Counted from the first letter of the stretch, positions 54,080-62,202 are shown. The stretch is 62,202 bases of DNA from an uncultured Bacteroidota bacterium (GCA_903926855.1 CAIYKV010000254.1:1-62202), one strand, 5' to 3'. Made by a program: numbers and translations. Notes: generated from the letters alone by a model not told the origin.

Positions 54080-55129
54080 TTATTGTTGTATCGCCCAGGC
54101 CAAACCATCCGGTCCGCCTCCAATAGTAATTCGTGCAACCAGCTCCATTTTTTTCAGATCAAACACCGCAACATAATTATCGGGTGTACATCCAATAAAT
54201 GCTTTTGACCCATCTTCAGTAATTAAGATGCCTGCGCCGCCATGGCCCGTACTGATTTTCTTCAGCAGCTTATGTGAAACAGCATCAAACACAAAAAGAT
54301 CGCCAGTTCTTAAACTGGAAACCAATACTTGCTTTCCATCCGGTGTAAATTTTAATCGGTTAGCGCCGATTACTTTCGCATCAATGGTAGTGGAAACCCG
54401 GCGGGTTTTCAGATCAATGATAGCAATCGTTCCATCATCGGCAGCCGCTGTCCATAATTCCAATCCATCGGGCGTTACATCAAAACCTTCCGAGCCTTTT
54501 GAAACAGGAATAACCGTATGTACCCAATCTTTTCGCGGTTGCCCACCAGGTGGAGGTGGCGGGCCCCCCATTGGACCACCTGGGCCAGGCGCCATTTGTG
54601 TATATTCTAATAGGCTTACTGTACCGGCATTTACATTCGTGGTATATATCTTTTTTGCATCCGGTGTTACAAAAACCATATGCGTTCTTTCCTGACCCGT
54701 TCCCATACTCCAGTCTACTTTGTTGCTTTTGGGATCATACCGGCCAACAGATTTTGTTCCTTCCGCAGAGAACCAGAGTTTGCCATCCGAAAAAGTTAAT
54801 CCGTGCGGACCAACCAAAGGCCGGGTATCGATATTGGGTAGTGGCTTTTTCGCAACAAGGTCAATTACATTAATCTCGGTAGATTGTCCGCCACCTGTAT
54901 TGGAAACATACGCAGTTTTTCCATCAGCAGAAGCGATCACTTCATGCGGATCGGGGCCAACCGGTACCTTGGCGATAACCTGATAGGTAACCGGATCAAC
55001 AATGGCCAGGATATGGTCATTTTTAGATAATGCCAGTAAACTTATTTTCTGCGCACCACTATCCACGCCCATACAAACCAACAAAATAAAAAGAGGTATC
55101 AAAGGTTTACGATAAATTCTTGTACCCAT
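54080..55129 (-). CDS. Exported YncE/YVTN-like beta-propeller protein
   Basis: This protein of about 349 residues has a signal peptide (MGTRIYRKPLIPLFILLVCM) and a seven-bladed 40-residue YVTN propeller: GPDPHEVIASADGKTAYVSN, SDGKLWFSAEGT, TPDAKKIYTTNVNAGTVSLL, TPDGLELWTAAADDGTIAII, TPDGKQVLVSSLRTGDLFVF, TEDGSKAFIGCTPDNYVAVF. One loop contains a Pro/Gly insert of about 20 residues (near 180-198). The start ATG at 55129 replaces a longer frame. The RidA-like lipoprotein gene lies 22 bases upstream on the same strand. Confidence 0.88.
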   Translation of the reverse strand: MGTRIYRKPLIPLFILLVCMGVDSGAQKISLLALSKNDHILAIVDPVTYQVIAKVPVGPDPHEVIASADGKTAYVSNTGGGQSTEINVIDLVAKKPLPNIDTRPLVGPHGLTFSDGKLWFSAEGTKSVGRYDPKSNKVDWSMGTGQERTHMVFVTPDAKKIYTTNVNAGTVSLLEYTQMAPGPGGPMGGPPPPPGGQPRKDWVHTVIPVSKGSEGFDVTPDGLELWTAAADDGTIAIIDLKTRRVSTTIDAKVIGANRLKFTPDGKQVLVSSLRTGDLFVFDAVSHKLLKKISTGHGGAGILITEDGSKAFIGCTPDNYVAVFDLKKMELVARITIGGGPDGLAWAIQQ

Positions 55130-55151
55130 AAATGAAAAATATAAGGATGAT

Positions 55152-55640
55152 TTATTTGGATTTATACGCTTCCATATCAATTTCAATCAATTGACCGGAA
55201 ATAGCAAGCCCCTTCACTTCCAGCCAGGTTCCGGTTGGGAATTGTTTTTTATAAATAGAGTTCCGAAAACCGGATACTTTGATAAAATCCGTCATGCTGG
55301 TAGTATAGATATTTTCAGCCACTACATCATCATAGGTACAGCCATAATGTTGTAATATTTTTTCTAAATCACTATAGCAGTTTTTCATTTGCAGTTCCAT
55401 ATTACCGGCCCCTATAATGATCCCCGAATCGGTCATGCTAACCGCGCCCGAAATTTTAATATGGTCACCAATTTTTACAGCATGTGAATATCCATAGTCT
55501 TTTTCCAATTTCGGCCTTAGGTTAAAATATTCAGGCGTTTCCTTGGCGGAAGAAGGTTTTGTATTGTCTGCATTGCGGCAACCTAAGAGGCATACGATAG
55601 CCATTACCAGGGTTGAAACAAATAAAGGAGTTCTAGGCAT
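55152..55640 (-). CDS. RidA-family lipoprotein
   Basis: This 162-residue protein has a lipoprotein signal (PLFVSTLVMAIVCLLGC, lipobox LLGC) and a RidA/YjgF domain with VKIGDHIKISGAVSMTDSG, CTYDDVVAENIYTTSMTDF and GTWLEVKGLAISGQLIEIDM. RidA hydrolyses reactive enamines/imines in the cytoplasm, so an exported, lipid-anchored member is atypical. The Arg near the end of the canonical active site (usually before E-I-D-M) reads Gly-Gln-Leu here, so catalysis is uncertain. It precedes the YVTN propeller gene in a likely two-gene unit. Confidence 0.85.
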   Translation of the reverse strand: MPRTPLFVSTLVMAIVCLLGCRNADNTKPSSAKETPEYFNLRPKLEKDYGYSHAVKIGDHIKISGAVSMTDSGIIIGAGNMELQMKNCYSDLEKILQHYGCTYDDVVAENIYTTSMTDFIKVSGFRNSIYKKQFPTGTWLEVKGLAISGQLIEIDMEAYKSK

Positions 55641-55762
55641 GTTTTGGGTTTATATGATGGTAAGATAAACATCTTTAACAGATATTAATAAGCTAGCAGG
55701 TTATTTAAATAGTTATGTAAAAGGCTGGGAAATTGCTATCCCCAGTTGCTGGTCGGCAGCGT

Positions 55763-55971
55763 CGCCATTGACACTTGACACAGGTTTCCGTTGTCAGTTC
55801 GCTCCATTGCCTTTGTTGGTCGCCTGACCACCAACATTAGTTTCGCCATTGTTGGTGTTATGACCACCAACATTAGTTTTCGCCATTGTTGGTGTTATCA
55901 CCAACAACAAATAGTGTTTTCGCCATTGTTCGTTATTTCGCCATTGTTCGTGTTATGATCACCAACATTAG
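55763..55971. repeat. Degenerate tandem palindromic repeats
   Basis: This intergenic segment holds about four to five imperfect copies of a 35-40-base unit: CGCCATTGTT (55844, 55881, 55921, 55939, weaker at 55763), a hairpin-forming GTTGGTG(TTATGAC)CACCAAC core, and ACCAACATTAG (55830, 55866, 55961). Copies differ in length and sequence. The last copy ends inside the stop codon of the minus-strand serine hydrolase. The rest of the 55641-55967 gap holds no gene. Confidence 0.75.
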
Positions 55972-57215
55972 TTTTTTCCATTCGCCTCATCTACAATCTG
56001 TATCGCAGTTTTTTCCAGTTTCGATAATAATGGAGGCAGCACAAAAGGAACTCTTTGAAAATAAAAAAGCGTAATTAAATTCCTTTTCTTATCTACCATA
56101 TAGGCCGTATTAAATGCTCCTCCCCAAAAAAAACTTCCTTCAGAAGCATTATTGATAATTTGTCCGGCTTGTGTAGTTAATCCAACCCCTAATCCGAAAT
56201 TATTTAGCGACTTAACTCCTCCAAAAACAAAAGTTTTATCGCCCAATTGATTTGTCCAGAATTGCGCAAGTATCGCAGATCCAATAATTTGTTTTCCTTC
56301 CTGGCTTATCCCCTTGTTTAGTAAACATTCCAAAAACAGTGCATAATCATGTGTGGTTGATACCAATCCGCCGATAGCAGAGAAATAATGTTTATTGGTT
56401 TGTAAAGGATAATTAATGGGATATAGGGAAGGATCCACTTCTGCCAGACTGTCCTTATTTATTTTCATATACACTTTCACCAATCTGTCTTTCTTATCGG
56501 CTGGTAAATAGAAATAAGTATCCCTCATTTGTAAAGGGAGAAAGATATTTTTTACTAAATACTGATCCAATGGTAACCCGGATATAATTTCTATGAGCCG
56601 GCCAATTACATTCGTACTTAATCCATAACTGAATCTGGCACCGGGCTGATGCACCAAGGGCATGGCAGCAATTTGATCAACTTCCTCTTTTAATGATGCA
56701 TATCCATTATTTAAGGGTTGATGTAATTGGTATTGTTCATATAAGCGTTTAAACTTAGGATATTCGTCTACAGAAGAAATTCCGGAAGTATGGGTTAATA
56801 AATCACGAATGGTTACAGATCGGATTTTATCCACTAATTGAAAACTGTCTTTTTCAGGTATCGCTACTTTCTGTTTCGAAAAAGCCGGAATATATTTTTC
56901 AATAGGATCATCTAATGCAATTTTGTTTTTTTCTACCAATTGTAAAAAAGCAATGGAAACAATGGCCTTGGTTTGTGATGCGATTCTAAAAATTGAATTT
57001 GTCTGCATCGGCTGTTGCCTGGCTATATCAGCATAACCATAGGCTTTATTCAGTACCACCCGGTTATTATGGTAGATAAAAGCCACGCCACCTGCTATAT
57101 TTTTCTGCTGAATTTCAGCAGTAATGATGCTATCCACCTTGGTAAAATCCTGTGAGAACGCAGAAAGGGAAATACATACAAGGAAGCTGATGATGAAAGT
57201 TTTCGCATTACGCAT
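55968..57215 (-). CDS. Exported class C beta-lactamase-family serine hydrolase
   Basis: This protein of about 415 residues has a signal peptide (MRNAKTFIISFLVCISLSAF) from the ATG at 57215; the longer frame upstream lacks similarity. The catalytic SxxK is SQTK in RIASQTKAIVSIAFLQL, with FSYGLSTNVIGRLIE as the Tyr-containing second motif, followed by helical and strand segments of the penicillin-binding/beta-lactamase fold. Substrates are likely esters, amides or peptides rather than beta-lactams. The last codons and the stop lie in the palindromic repeat cluster, so its C-terminus may be recently altered. Confidence 0.88.
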   Translation of the reverse strand: MRNAKTFIISFLVCISLSAFSQDFTKVDSIITAEIQQKNIAGGVAFIYHNNRVVLNKAYGYADIARQQPMQTNSIFRIASQTKAIVSIAFLQLVEKNKIALDDPIEKYIPAFSKQKVAIPEKDSFQLVDKIRSVTIRDLLTHTSGISSVDEYPKFKRLYEQYQLHQPLNNGYASLKEEVDQIAAMPLVHQPGARFSYGLSTNVIGRLIEIISGLPLDQYLVKNIFLPLQMRDTYFYLPADKKDRLVKVYMKINKDSLAEVDPSLYPINYPLQTNKHYFSAIGGLVSTTHDYALFLECLLNKGISQEGKQIIGSAILAQFWTNQLGDKTFVFGGVKSLNNFGLGVGLTTQAGQIINNASEGSFFWGGAFNTAYMVDKKRNLITLFYFQRVPFVLPPLLSKLEKTAIQIVDEANGKN

Positions 57216-57453
57216 ATGGCAAGTTTTTCTACAGTATTTAAAAGTATTTTTACGAACCCTGTTAACGGTAACCATATCGGCTCTTCTATCTGTTATGCTT
57301 AACGAATTGGTTGGCAGTTTTTTGGGAAGTGTTTGCATTGAAGATGATAGATCCCACCACAAAACAAACTAAATTACCGTCAATTCTCTGATGTAAATTG
57401 TAATAAGATTGTAATTTAAATCATCGGGTATCCAACTTTAATAAATTAATAAT

Positions 57454-57792
57454 ATGAATACTATACCTTTTCAAACCATAGATTGGACAGCAGTTGAAAA
57501 AATTGAATACAAAGGAGAAACGGGTTTTGCCTTATGGCAAACCATTCAATTGGGTGAATTGAGAATACGTGTAGTGGAATATTCAAAAGGATATATAGCA
57601 GATCATTGGTGCCAAAAAGGACATATTGTGTATTGTGTAAGTGGCGCGTTTATTACAGAATTAAGTACAGGCGAAAAAATTACATTGGTAAAAGGAGATA
57701 CTTATGTCGTTTCTGAAGATGTAAGTTCTCATCGGTCGGTGTCAATAGATGGGGCAACTTTGTTTATTATTGATGGGGCTTTTCTGAAATAG
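57454..57792 (+). CDS. DHWC-motif cupin-fold protein
   Basis: This 112-residue protein has a single cupin barrel with IADHWCQKGHIVYCVSGAFI as the metal-site core (His59-like, Cys, His) and GDTYVVSEDVSSHRSVS. It resembles small proteins annotated DHCW-motif cupins. The role is unknown. A single repeat-like sequence follows its stop by about 20 bases. Confidence 0.82.
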   Translation: MNTIPFQTIDWTAVEKIEYKGETGFALWQTIQLGELRIRVVEYSKGYIADHWCQKGHIVYCVSGAFITELSTGEKITLVKGDTYVVSEDVSSHRSVSIDGATLFIIDGAFLK

Positions 57793-57810
57793 AATTAATC
57801 AGTATTTTTT

Positions 57811-57845
57811 TTGCTGATCAGGCGACCAACTATGGCATAGAAAAA
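57811..57845. repeat. Dispersed palindrome-family copy (degenerate)
   Basis: TTGCTGATCAGGCGACCAAC, then TATGGCATAGAA, matches the copy at 61391-61419 in order and spacing (GGGCGACCAACAACGGCATAGAA there). It is a degraded or divergent member of the family. Confidence 0.55.
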
Positions 57846-57895
57846 CTAGTCATTTTCCAAATTTTATATTATTTTACTTTTCTAAAACTATCTGC

Positions 57896-60800
57896 ATGAA
57901 ACATGTTAAACATGTCTTGGCTATCTGTGTACTTTTATTAACGGCACTAACCCAAAGCAAAGCCTTAGGTATTCATGATGCCTATCCAATAAAAAAGTAT
58001 ACCGATACAACAGCGAAAAGCTCTGTAAAATATACACAGTATAAAGACCTGCCTACCAAACCCCAACGAAAAATAAATTTTAGTACAAATGAAGGAACCT
58101 GGACTTCGCTTGATATAAGCCCCGATGGAAAAACCATTGTGTTCGATTTGATGGGTGATCTTTATTCCATTCCCGCAACCGGTGGAAAAGGCACTCAAAT
58201 AACCAAAGGACTCGCCTTCGATACACATCCACGCTATAGTCCGGATGGAAAAAGATTATTGTTTACTTCAGACAGAAGCGGTTCTGAAAACCTTTGGTAT
58301 ATTGATTTTGAAAAGAAAGATACCGTTCAGTTAACAAAAGATAATGACCAGAATTATCCTTCAGCAACCTGGACGCCGGATGGAGATTATATCGTGTATT
58401 CAAAAGGAAGACTGAATATCCAATTATACATGATACATAAAAATGGAGGCGGTGGTGTTCAGTTAATTGATCAGCCGGCCAATTTAAAAACCATTGATCC
58501 CGCGCTAAGTGCAGATGGAAGATATATTTATTTTTCACGCCGGTTTGGTCCATGGAATTATAACGCATCCATGCCCCAATATCAACTGGGTGTGTACGAC
58601 AGAAACAACGCGAAAACAACAGCCATTACTTCCAGATATGGTTCTGCCTTTACGCCCGTTTTATCAAAAGATGGAAAATGGTTGGTATATGGCAGCCGGT
58701 ACGAAGACAAAACAGGATTGGTATTACGCAATATAGAAACCGGTGATGAGAAATGGTTGGCTTATCCCGTTCAAAGAGATGATCAGGAGTCGATTGCCAC
58801 GATGGGGGTGTTGCCAGGTATGTGTTTTACACCCGACAGTAAAAACATCATCGCCTCTTATGGTGGTAAAATTCATCGAATCCCTATCGACGGTTCCCCC
58901 GCTGTTGACATTCCTTTTGAAGTAGATGTTGAATTGGAATTAGGGGCAAGGTTGGAATTTAAGTATCCGGTAAAAGATACTTCGCATCAATTAGCCACAC
59001 AAATACGTGATGCGGTTCCTTCTCCGGATGGAAAAAAACTGGCATTTACGGTATTGAACCGATTATATGTGATGGATTATCCCAATGGTACTCCAAAAAG
59101 AATTAGTTCCAATGAGTTTACGGAAGCACAACCCGCCTGGAGCAATGATGGGAAAACAATAGTATTCACTACCTGGAGTGCTGACGGAGGCAATTTATTC
59201 AAAATCAATTCCGATGGCAGCAACCAGCAAAAGCTGACTCCATTAAATGGATTTTACCAAAACCCGGTATTTAATAACGAAGGCGATAAAATTGTTTTTA
59301 TCAGAAGTAAGGCTCAGGCCTATAAAAATTCGATCGGTCCCGGTTATAACGAAGCCGAAGATGAAATATGCTGGATAGCTTCTACCGGTAGTAGTATTAC
59401 CGTGATTGATAAAGCGAATGGAAGAGGGAATCTACATTTTGCAAAAGGAACAAACGATAGGATTTATTTGAACAACGGTAGTGGCAATTTATTATCCATT
59501 AAATGGGATGGCACAGATGAAAAAACAATTGCGCATGTTACCGGTATTACCACAGCAGGTATGAGCAATTGGAAAGACAAAATAAAGGCAGGAGATAATT
59601 GTTTACTGAATCAGAATGAAACAGAAGCGATGGAGATGAGTATGCCTTCCTCTGCAAGTACCATTACGATTTCACCGATGGGCAAAAAAGCATTGGCGCA
59701 GGTCAATAATGAAATCTATGTATTCACCATACCGCAAACAGGAAAAGTGGTGAATCTTTCCCTTGCAGATGCAGGTTCGGCGCAATTTCCTGCCCGTAAG
59801 TTAACCGAATTGGGCGGTGAGTTTCCAACATGGGAATACGATGGGAAAAAAGTACACTGGAGCCTGGGTGCCTCGCATTTTGTGTATGATATTGATCGTG
59901 CAGAATTTATGGAAGACAGTATAAAAACTGCCAAGAAAGAAGAAACCAAACGCTTGGCAGATTCTTTAGAAAAAGCAAAACAGGATATCGTTAAAGCAGA
60001 TACTTCAAAAGCGAAAGCACCAGTTGTTGTAAAAAAAGAAGACCCCAAATACAAAGCAGCTGAAACCGAGGTAAGCGTATTTTATCAGAAAGATATGCCT
60101 GCGGGAACAGTTTTATTAAAAGGAGCACGCATTATTACCATGAATAAGGATGAAGTGATTGAGAATGGAGATATTTTAATTGTGAACAACCGAATCAAAG
60201 CAGTGGGCAAACATGGCTCATTTAAAGTACCCTCCGATGCTAATGTGATGGATATGAGTGGTGAAACCATTACGCCGGGTTTTGTAGATACCCATTCGCA
60301 TATGTGGCCAAACTGGGGTATCCAAAAAAATCAAATATGGATTTATGCAACCAACCTGGCTTATGGAGTAACCACCACGCGCGACCCACAAACCGCTACA
60401 ACCGATGTATTAACGTATGGTGATATGGTGGAAGCAGGTAAAATGGTGGGGCCCAGAATTTATTCAACCGGCCCGGGTGTAGGTTTTTGGGATTATAATA
60501 TCAAAGATTCTGCACAGGCAGAAAATGTATTGAAACAATACAGCAAATATTATCATACCAAATACATCAAAATGTACCTGGCTGGTAATCGTCAACAACG
60601 CGAGTTGATCATTAATGCCGCCAGAAATCAGCAATTGATGCCCACAACAGAAGGGGGATTGAATTTTAAATTAAATATGACGAATTTAATGGATGGCTAT
60701 CCGGGTCACGAACATGCTATTCCAATCTATCCCTTATATAAAGATGTGATTACCACGATTGCGCAATCTAAAATGATTGTTACGCCTACCTTGTTGGTTT

Positions 60801-61363
60801 CCTATGGCGGACCATTTGCAGAAAATTATTTTTGGGAAACAGAAGACCCTTATCATGATAGCAAGATGCAATACTTTATGCCGTATGAAGAATTGGCCGG
60901 AAAAACGAGAAGGGTAAGCGAAGGATGGTTTATGAAAGAAGAACATGTATTTCCAAAACATGCCAAATCAATGAAAGCTTTAGTAGAAGCCAATGGTTTG
61001 GCCGGCATTGGCAGTCATGGCGAATTTCAGGGTCTCGGTTATCATTGGGAAATGTGGGCCATGCAAAGTGGTGGTATGCGAAATATCGATGTGTTGAAAA
61101 CAGCCACCATTCTCGGTGCAACCGGTTTGGGATTGGATAAAGACCTGGGAAGTATTGAAGTAGGTAAATTAGCCGACCTGATTATCCTTGATAAAAACCC
61201 ATTACTAAATATCCGCAATACCAACTCTATTAAATATGTAATGAAGAATGGCAGATTGTATGAAGGAAATACTTGTGATGAAGTGTATCCTGAAAAAAGG
61301 AAATTGATAAAAAGCGAATGGGATTATGAGAAGCCGGTGAATAATACTGATGTAAAAGATTAA
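57896..61363 (+). CDS. Exported propeller-amidohydrolase fusion
   Basis: This 1155-residue protein has a signal peptide (MKHVKHVLAICVLLLTALTQ), then PD40-type beta-propeller repeats over about 60-680 (LDISPDGKTIVFDLMGDLYS, YSPDGKRLLFTSDRSG, PAWSNDGKTIVFTTWSADGG), a Lys/Glu-rich linker (about 690-720) and a metal-dependent amidohydrolase domain (about 735-1140) with DTHSHMW (His800, His802), YIKMYLAGNRQQREL as the likely carboxylated-Lys region, GHEHAIP and GIGSHGEFQ. This arrangement is known in Bacteroidota. It likely hydrolyses peptides or cyclic amides outside the cytoplasm. Confidence 0.9.
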   Translation: MKHVKHVLAICVLLLTALTQSKALGIHDAYPIKKYTDTTAKSSVKYTQYKDLPTKPQRKINFSTNEGTWTSLDISPDGKTIVFDLMGDLYSIPATGGKGTQITKGLAFDTHPRYSPDGKRLLFTSDRSGSENLWYIDFEKKDTVQLTKDNDQNYPSATWTPDGDYIVYSKGRLNIQLYMIHKNGGGGVQLIDQPANLKTIDPALSADGRYIYFSRRFGPWNYNASMPQYQLGVYDRNNAKTTAITSRYGSAFTPVLSKDGKWLVYGSRYEDKTGLVLRNIETGDEKWLAYPVQRDDQESIATMGVLPGMCFTPDSKNIIASYGGKIHRIPIDGSPAVDIPFEVDVELELGARLEFKYPVKDTSHQLATQIRDAVPSPDGKKLAFTVLNRLYVMDYPNGTPKRISSNEFTEAQPAWSNDGKTIVFTTWSADGGNLFKINSDGSNQQKLTPLNGFYQNPVFNNEGDKIVFIRSKAQAYKNSIGPGYNEAEDEICWIASTGSSITVIDKANGRGNLHFAKGTNDRIYLNNGSGNLLSIKWDGTDEKTIAHVTGITTAGMSNWKDKIKAGDNCLLNQNETEAMEMSMPSSASTITISPMGKKALAQVNNEIYVFTIPQTGKVVNLSLADAGSAQFPARKLTELGGEFPTWEYDGKKVHWSLGASHFVYDIDRAEFMEDSIKTAKKEETKRLADSLEKAKQDIVKADTSKAKAPVVVKKEDPKYKAAETEVSVFYQKDMPAGTVLLKGARIITMNKDEVIENGDILIVNNRIKAVGKHGSFKVPSDANVMDMSGETITPGFVDTHSHMWPNWGIQKNQIWIYATNLAYGVTTTRDPQTATTDVLTYGDMVEAGKMVGPRIYSTGPGVGFWDYNIKDSAQAENVLKQYSKYYHTKYIKMYLAGNRQQRELIINAARNQQLMPTTEGGLNFKLNMTNLMDGYPGHEHAIPIYPLYKDVITTIAQSKMIVTPTLLVSYGGPFAENYFWETEDPYHDSKMQYFMPYEELAGKTRRVSEGWFMKEEHVFPKHAKSMKALVEANGLAGIGSHGEFQGLGYHWEMWAMQSGGMRNIDVLKTATILGATGLGLDKDLGSIEVGKLADLIILDKNPLLNIRNTNSIKYVMKNGRLYEGNTCDEVYPEKRKLIKSEWDYEKPVNNTDVKD

Positions 61364-61385
61364 AATATTTTCGTCACATTGCAAA

Positions 61386-61416
61386 AGTTGTTGCTCGGGC
61401 GACCAACAACGGCATA
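61386..61416. repeat. Dispersed palindrome-family copy
   Basis: GTTGTTGCTCGGGCGACCAA, then CAACGGC, is a near-perfect inverted repeat (GTTGTTGxTCG-GG-CGAxCAACAAC). It follows the stop of the propeller-amidohydrolase by about 25 bases. Read on the opposite strand it matches the copy at 61978-62010. Confidence 0.7.
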
Positions 61417-61421
61417 GAATA

Positions 61422-61479
61422 TTTTTTCACCTGGCCGGTGTTGGTCGCCCGACCAACAACCCAGGCCAGGTGAAAAATT
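61422..61479. terminator. Nested hairpin between convergent genes containing a palindrome-family copy
   Basis: Outer arms TTTTTCACCTGGCC and GGCCAGGTGAAAAA pair over 14 bases. Between them GTTGGTCG-CC-CGACCAAC pairs over eight, followed by AACCCA. The element lies between the propeller-amidohydrolase gene and the minus-strand lipoprotein gene, with A/T-rich flanks on both sides, so it can act as a bidirectional terminator as well as a repeat. Confidence 0.7.
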
Positions 61480-61481
61480 TC

Positions 61482-61916
61482 TTATTTAAGCATATGTATA
61501 GACTGCCCCACTAATTTCCATTGCCCGCTTATTTTTTCCAACATTCTGATCTCATAAGAATAGGATTTCTTGCCTTCCATATCGGTAGACTCTTCATGAT
61601 GGCTTACCCAGGCGCTCTTGCCCTGAACGCTTATTTTGTACTGGCTATTAACCGCACTGCCTCCATTTCCCATTCGTTCAGGACTGGCCGTTATCATCGC
61701 AGTTGCAGGAATATCGAGGGTTTTCCCATCTGTTGTAGAAACCAATACACTGCTATACGGTTGAATAAACCAGCAATTGGCATGGCCGGCCGAATCTCTG
61801 CTTCGCCAGGTGGCGGATTCTGTTTCGAGCACTTTGATGATAGCTGCATTTTCAACATTGCTGGTTCTGCAGGCAACTAACATATAACAGATACTAACTG
61901 GGATAAACCATTTCAT
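61482..61916 (-). CDS. NTF2/DUF4440-like lipoprotein
   Basis: This 144-residue protein has a lipoprotein signal, MKWFIPVSICYMLVAC, with lipobox LVAC. A small alpha+beta domain follows (AAIIKVLETESATWRSRDSA; later KISGQWKLVGQSIHMLK), as in DUF4440/SnoaL-like proteins. It probably sits in the periplasm or on the outer membrane; its function is unknown. It is framed by palindrome-family copies on both sides. Confidence 0.72.
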   Translation of the reverse strand: MKWFIPVSICYMLVACRTSNVENAAIIKVLETESATWRSRDSAGHANCWFIQPYSSVLVSTTDGKTLDIPATAMITASPERMGNGGSAVNSQYKISVQGKSAWVSHHEESTDMEGKKSYSYEIRMLEKISGQWKLVGQSIHMLK

Positions 61917-61977
61917 TGGTTAAAGTAAAGAAGTATCTACGGATTGTCCAATATTTTTCATTCCGTCCAAGCCACTG

Positions 61978-62010
61978 GCCATTGTTGCTTGCCCGACCAA
62001 CAACATTAAC
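61978..62010. repeat. Dispersed palindrome-family copy
   Basis: GCCATTGTTGCTTGCCCGAC, then CAACAACATTAAC, shares CCATTGTTG with the tandem cluster at 55763-55971 and CCCGACCAACAAC with the copy at 61448-61460. It lies about 60 bases upstream of the lipoprotein start codon. Confidence 0.65.
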
Positions 62011-62109
62011 TAATATTCAATATACAATTCACCAGGATAAATCCTGGCGCTATTATATTTCATCATTCCTTGTTCGATATTCGATATTCCCTTCTCGTTT
62101 GCCCTCTGC

Positions 62110-62202
62110 CTAATTCCCAACCTTTATCTCCCCTTCATGGCTAAGCACCATTTCCGGTTTTCCGTTATATTCTTTGATCAAACCTGTGGCACATACTTTT
62201 TG
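62110..62202 (-). CDS. Partial gene, possible OB-fold protein C-terminus
   Basis: Reading leftward from the window edge, one frame is open until the TAG at 62110-62112 and encodes 30 residues (QKVCATGLIKEYNGKPEMVL, then SHEGEIKVGN). The V-ATG-I-EYNGKPEMVL pattern resembles the last strands of an OB-fold nucleic-acid-binding domain. The rest of the gene lies outside the window, so the call is tentative. Between this stop and 61917 there is only the repeat and a small palindrome (62032-62047). Confidence 0.45.
   Translation of the reverse strand, partial: QKVCATGLIKEYNGKPEMVLSHEGEIKVGN

Noticed and set aside
54228-54983. Long open frames on the plus strand opposite the YVTN propeller gene
   Set aside because: They are antisense to a coding region with clear repeats, are Pro/Ser-rich, and have no recognisable domain.
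55763-55971. Possible CRISPR array in the repeat-rich intergenic region
   Set aside because: Units are imperfect palindromes of varying length with no constant repeat or unique 30-base spacers, and there are no cas genes.
57216-57362. N-terminal extension of the serine hydrolase (49 extra codons)
   Set aside because: The extension lacks signal-peptide character and precedes a good signal peptide starting at 57215.
62032-62047. CCAGGAT-AA-ATCCTGG palindrome near the right edge
   Set aside because: The stem is short, it is not close to a start codon, and no T-run follows, so no function can be assigned.

Overview
The window reads as a chromosomal segment of a Bacteroidota bacterium, most likely a member of the Chitinophagaceae. 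This is inferred from the AT-rich composition, many exported proteins with Lys-start signal peptides ending in AQS/SAQ-like sites, scarce Shine-Dalgarno signals, several TTG/GTG starts, a few TAnnTTTG promoter boxes, and the mix of families (M14/M28 peptidases, BNR/VPS10 propellers, GH28, GH33, DUF6090-like, DUF4242). No rRNA, tRNA, CRISPR array, IS element or prophage was found.

Layout. 126-6137 (minus): a tightly packed five-gene catabolic operon made of an ethanolamine-type permease, a glutamine-synthetase-like gamma-glutamyl ligase, an iron alcohol dehydrogenase, a class I amidotransferase/gamma-glutamyl hydrolase (apparently frameshifted) and an aldehyde dehydrogenase. Together they suggest use of ethanolamine or a similar amino alcohol through gamma-glutamylated intermediates. 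6329-16255: exported proteins (CarboxypepD_reg-like, an outer-membrane barrel, a large M14 peptidase), MgtC, a CoA-transferase and membrane proteins of unknown role. 16295-22153: a class V aminotransferase converges on a large BNR/VPS10 propeller across a strong bidirectional terminator, followed by a second copy of the barrel protein. 22460-24192: an overlapping DedA/GT4 pair.

24235-31112 (minus): a complete YbhGFSR-like drug-efflux operon (TetR, TolC, HlyD lipoprotein, two ATPases, two ABC-2 permeases) with a palindromic operator in front of tetR. 31220-36290: two small enzymes, a multi-sensor histidine kinase without a neighbouring response regulator, and a DUF1003-like protein. 36317-40262: a GH33 sialidase and a six-hairpin glycosidase with an accessory galactose-binding-like domain. 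40355-48856: a GNAT enzyme, an RDD-esterase-like fusion, secreted lipocalin/NTF2-like proteins, a TauE/SafE exporter, a Crp/Fnr regulator with a palindrome upstream, and a methyltransferase/small protein/SulP operon.

49043-62202: a GH28 enzyme, DinB, DUF4242, NTF2 and SRPBCC small proteins, an M28 peptidase, a YVTN propeller next to an exported RidA-family lipoprotein, a class C serine hydrolase, a DHWC cupin, a propeller-amidohydrolase and an NTF2-like lipoprotein. A gene running off the right end is visible only by its last 30 residues. This last 6.5 kb carries a family of dispersed imperfect palindromes with a (T)TGGTCGGGCGACCAA-type core that was not seen in the rest of the window. The main points for a second look are the amino-alcohol operon with its frameshift, the palindrome family, the RDD-esterase fusion, and the two regulator-adjacent operators.
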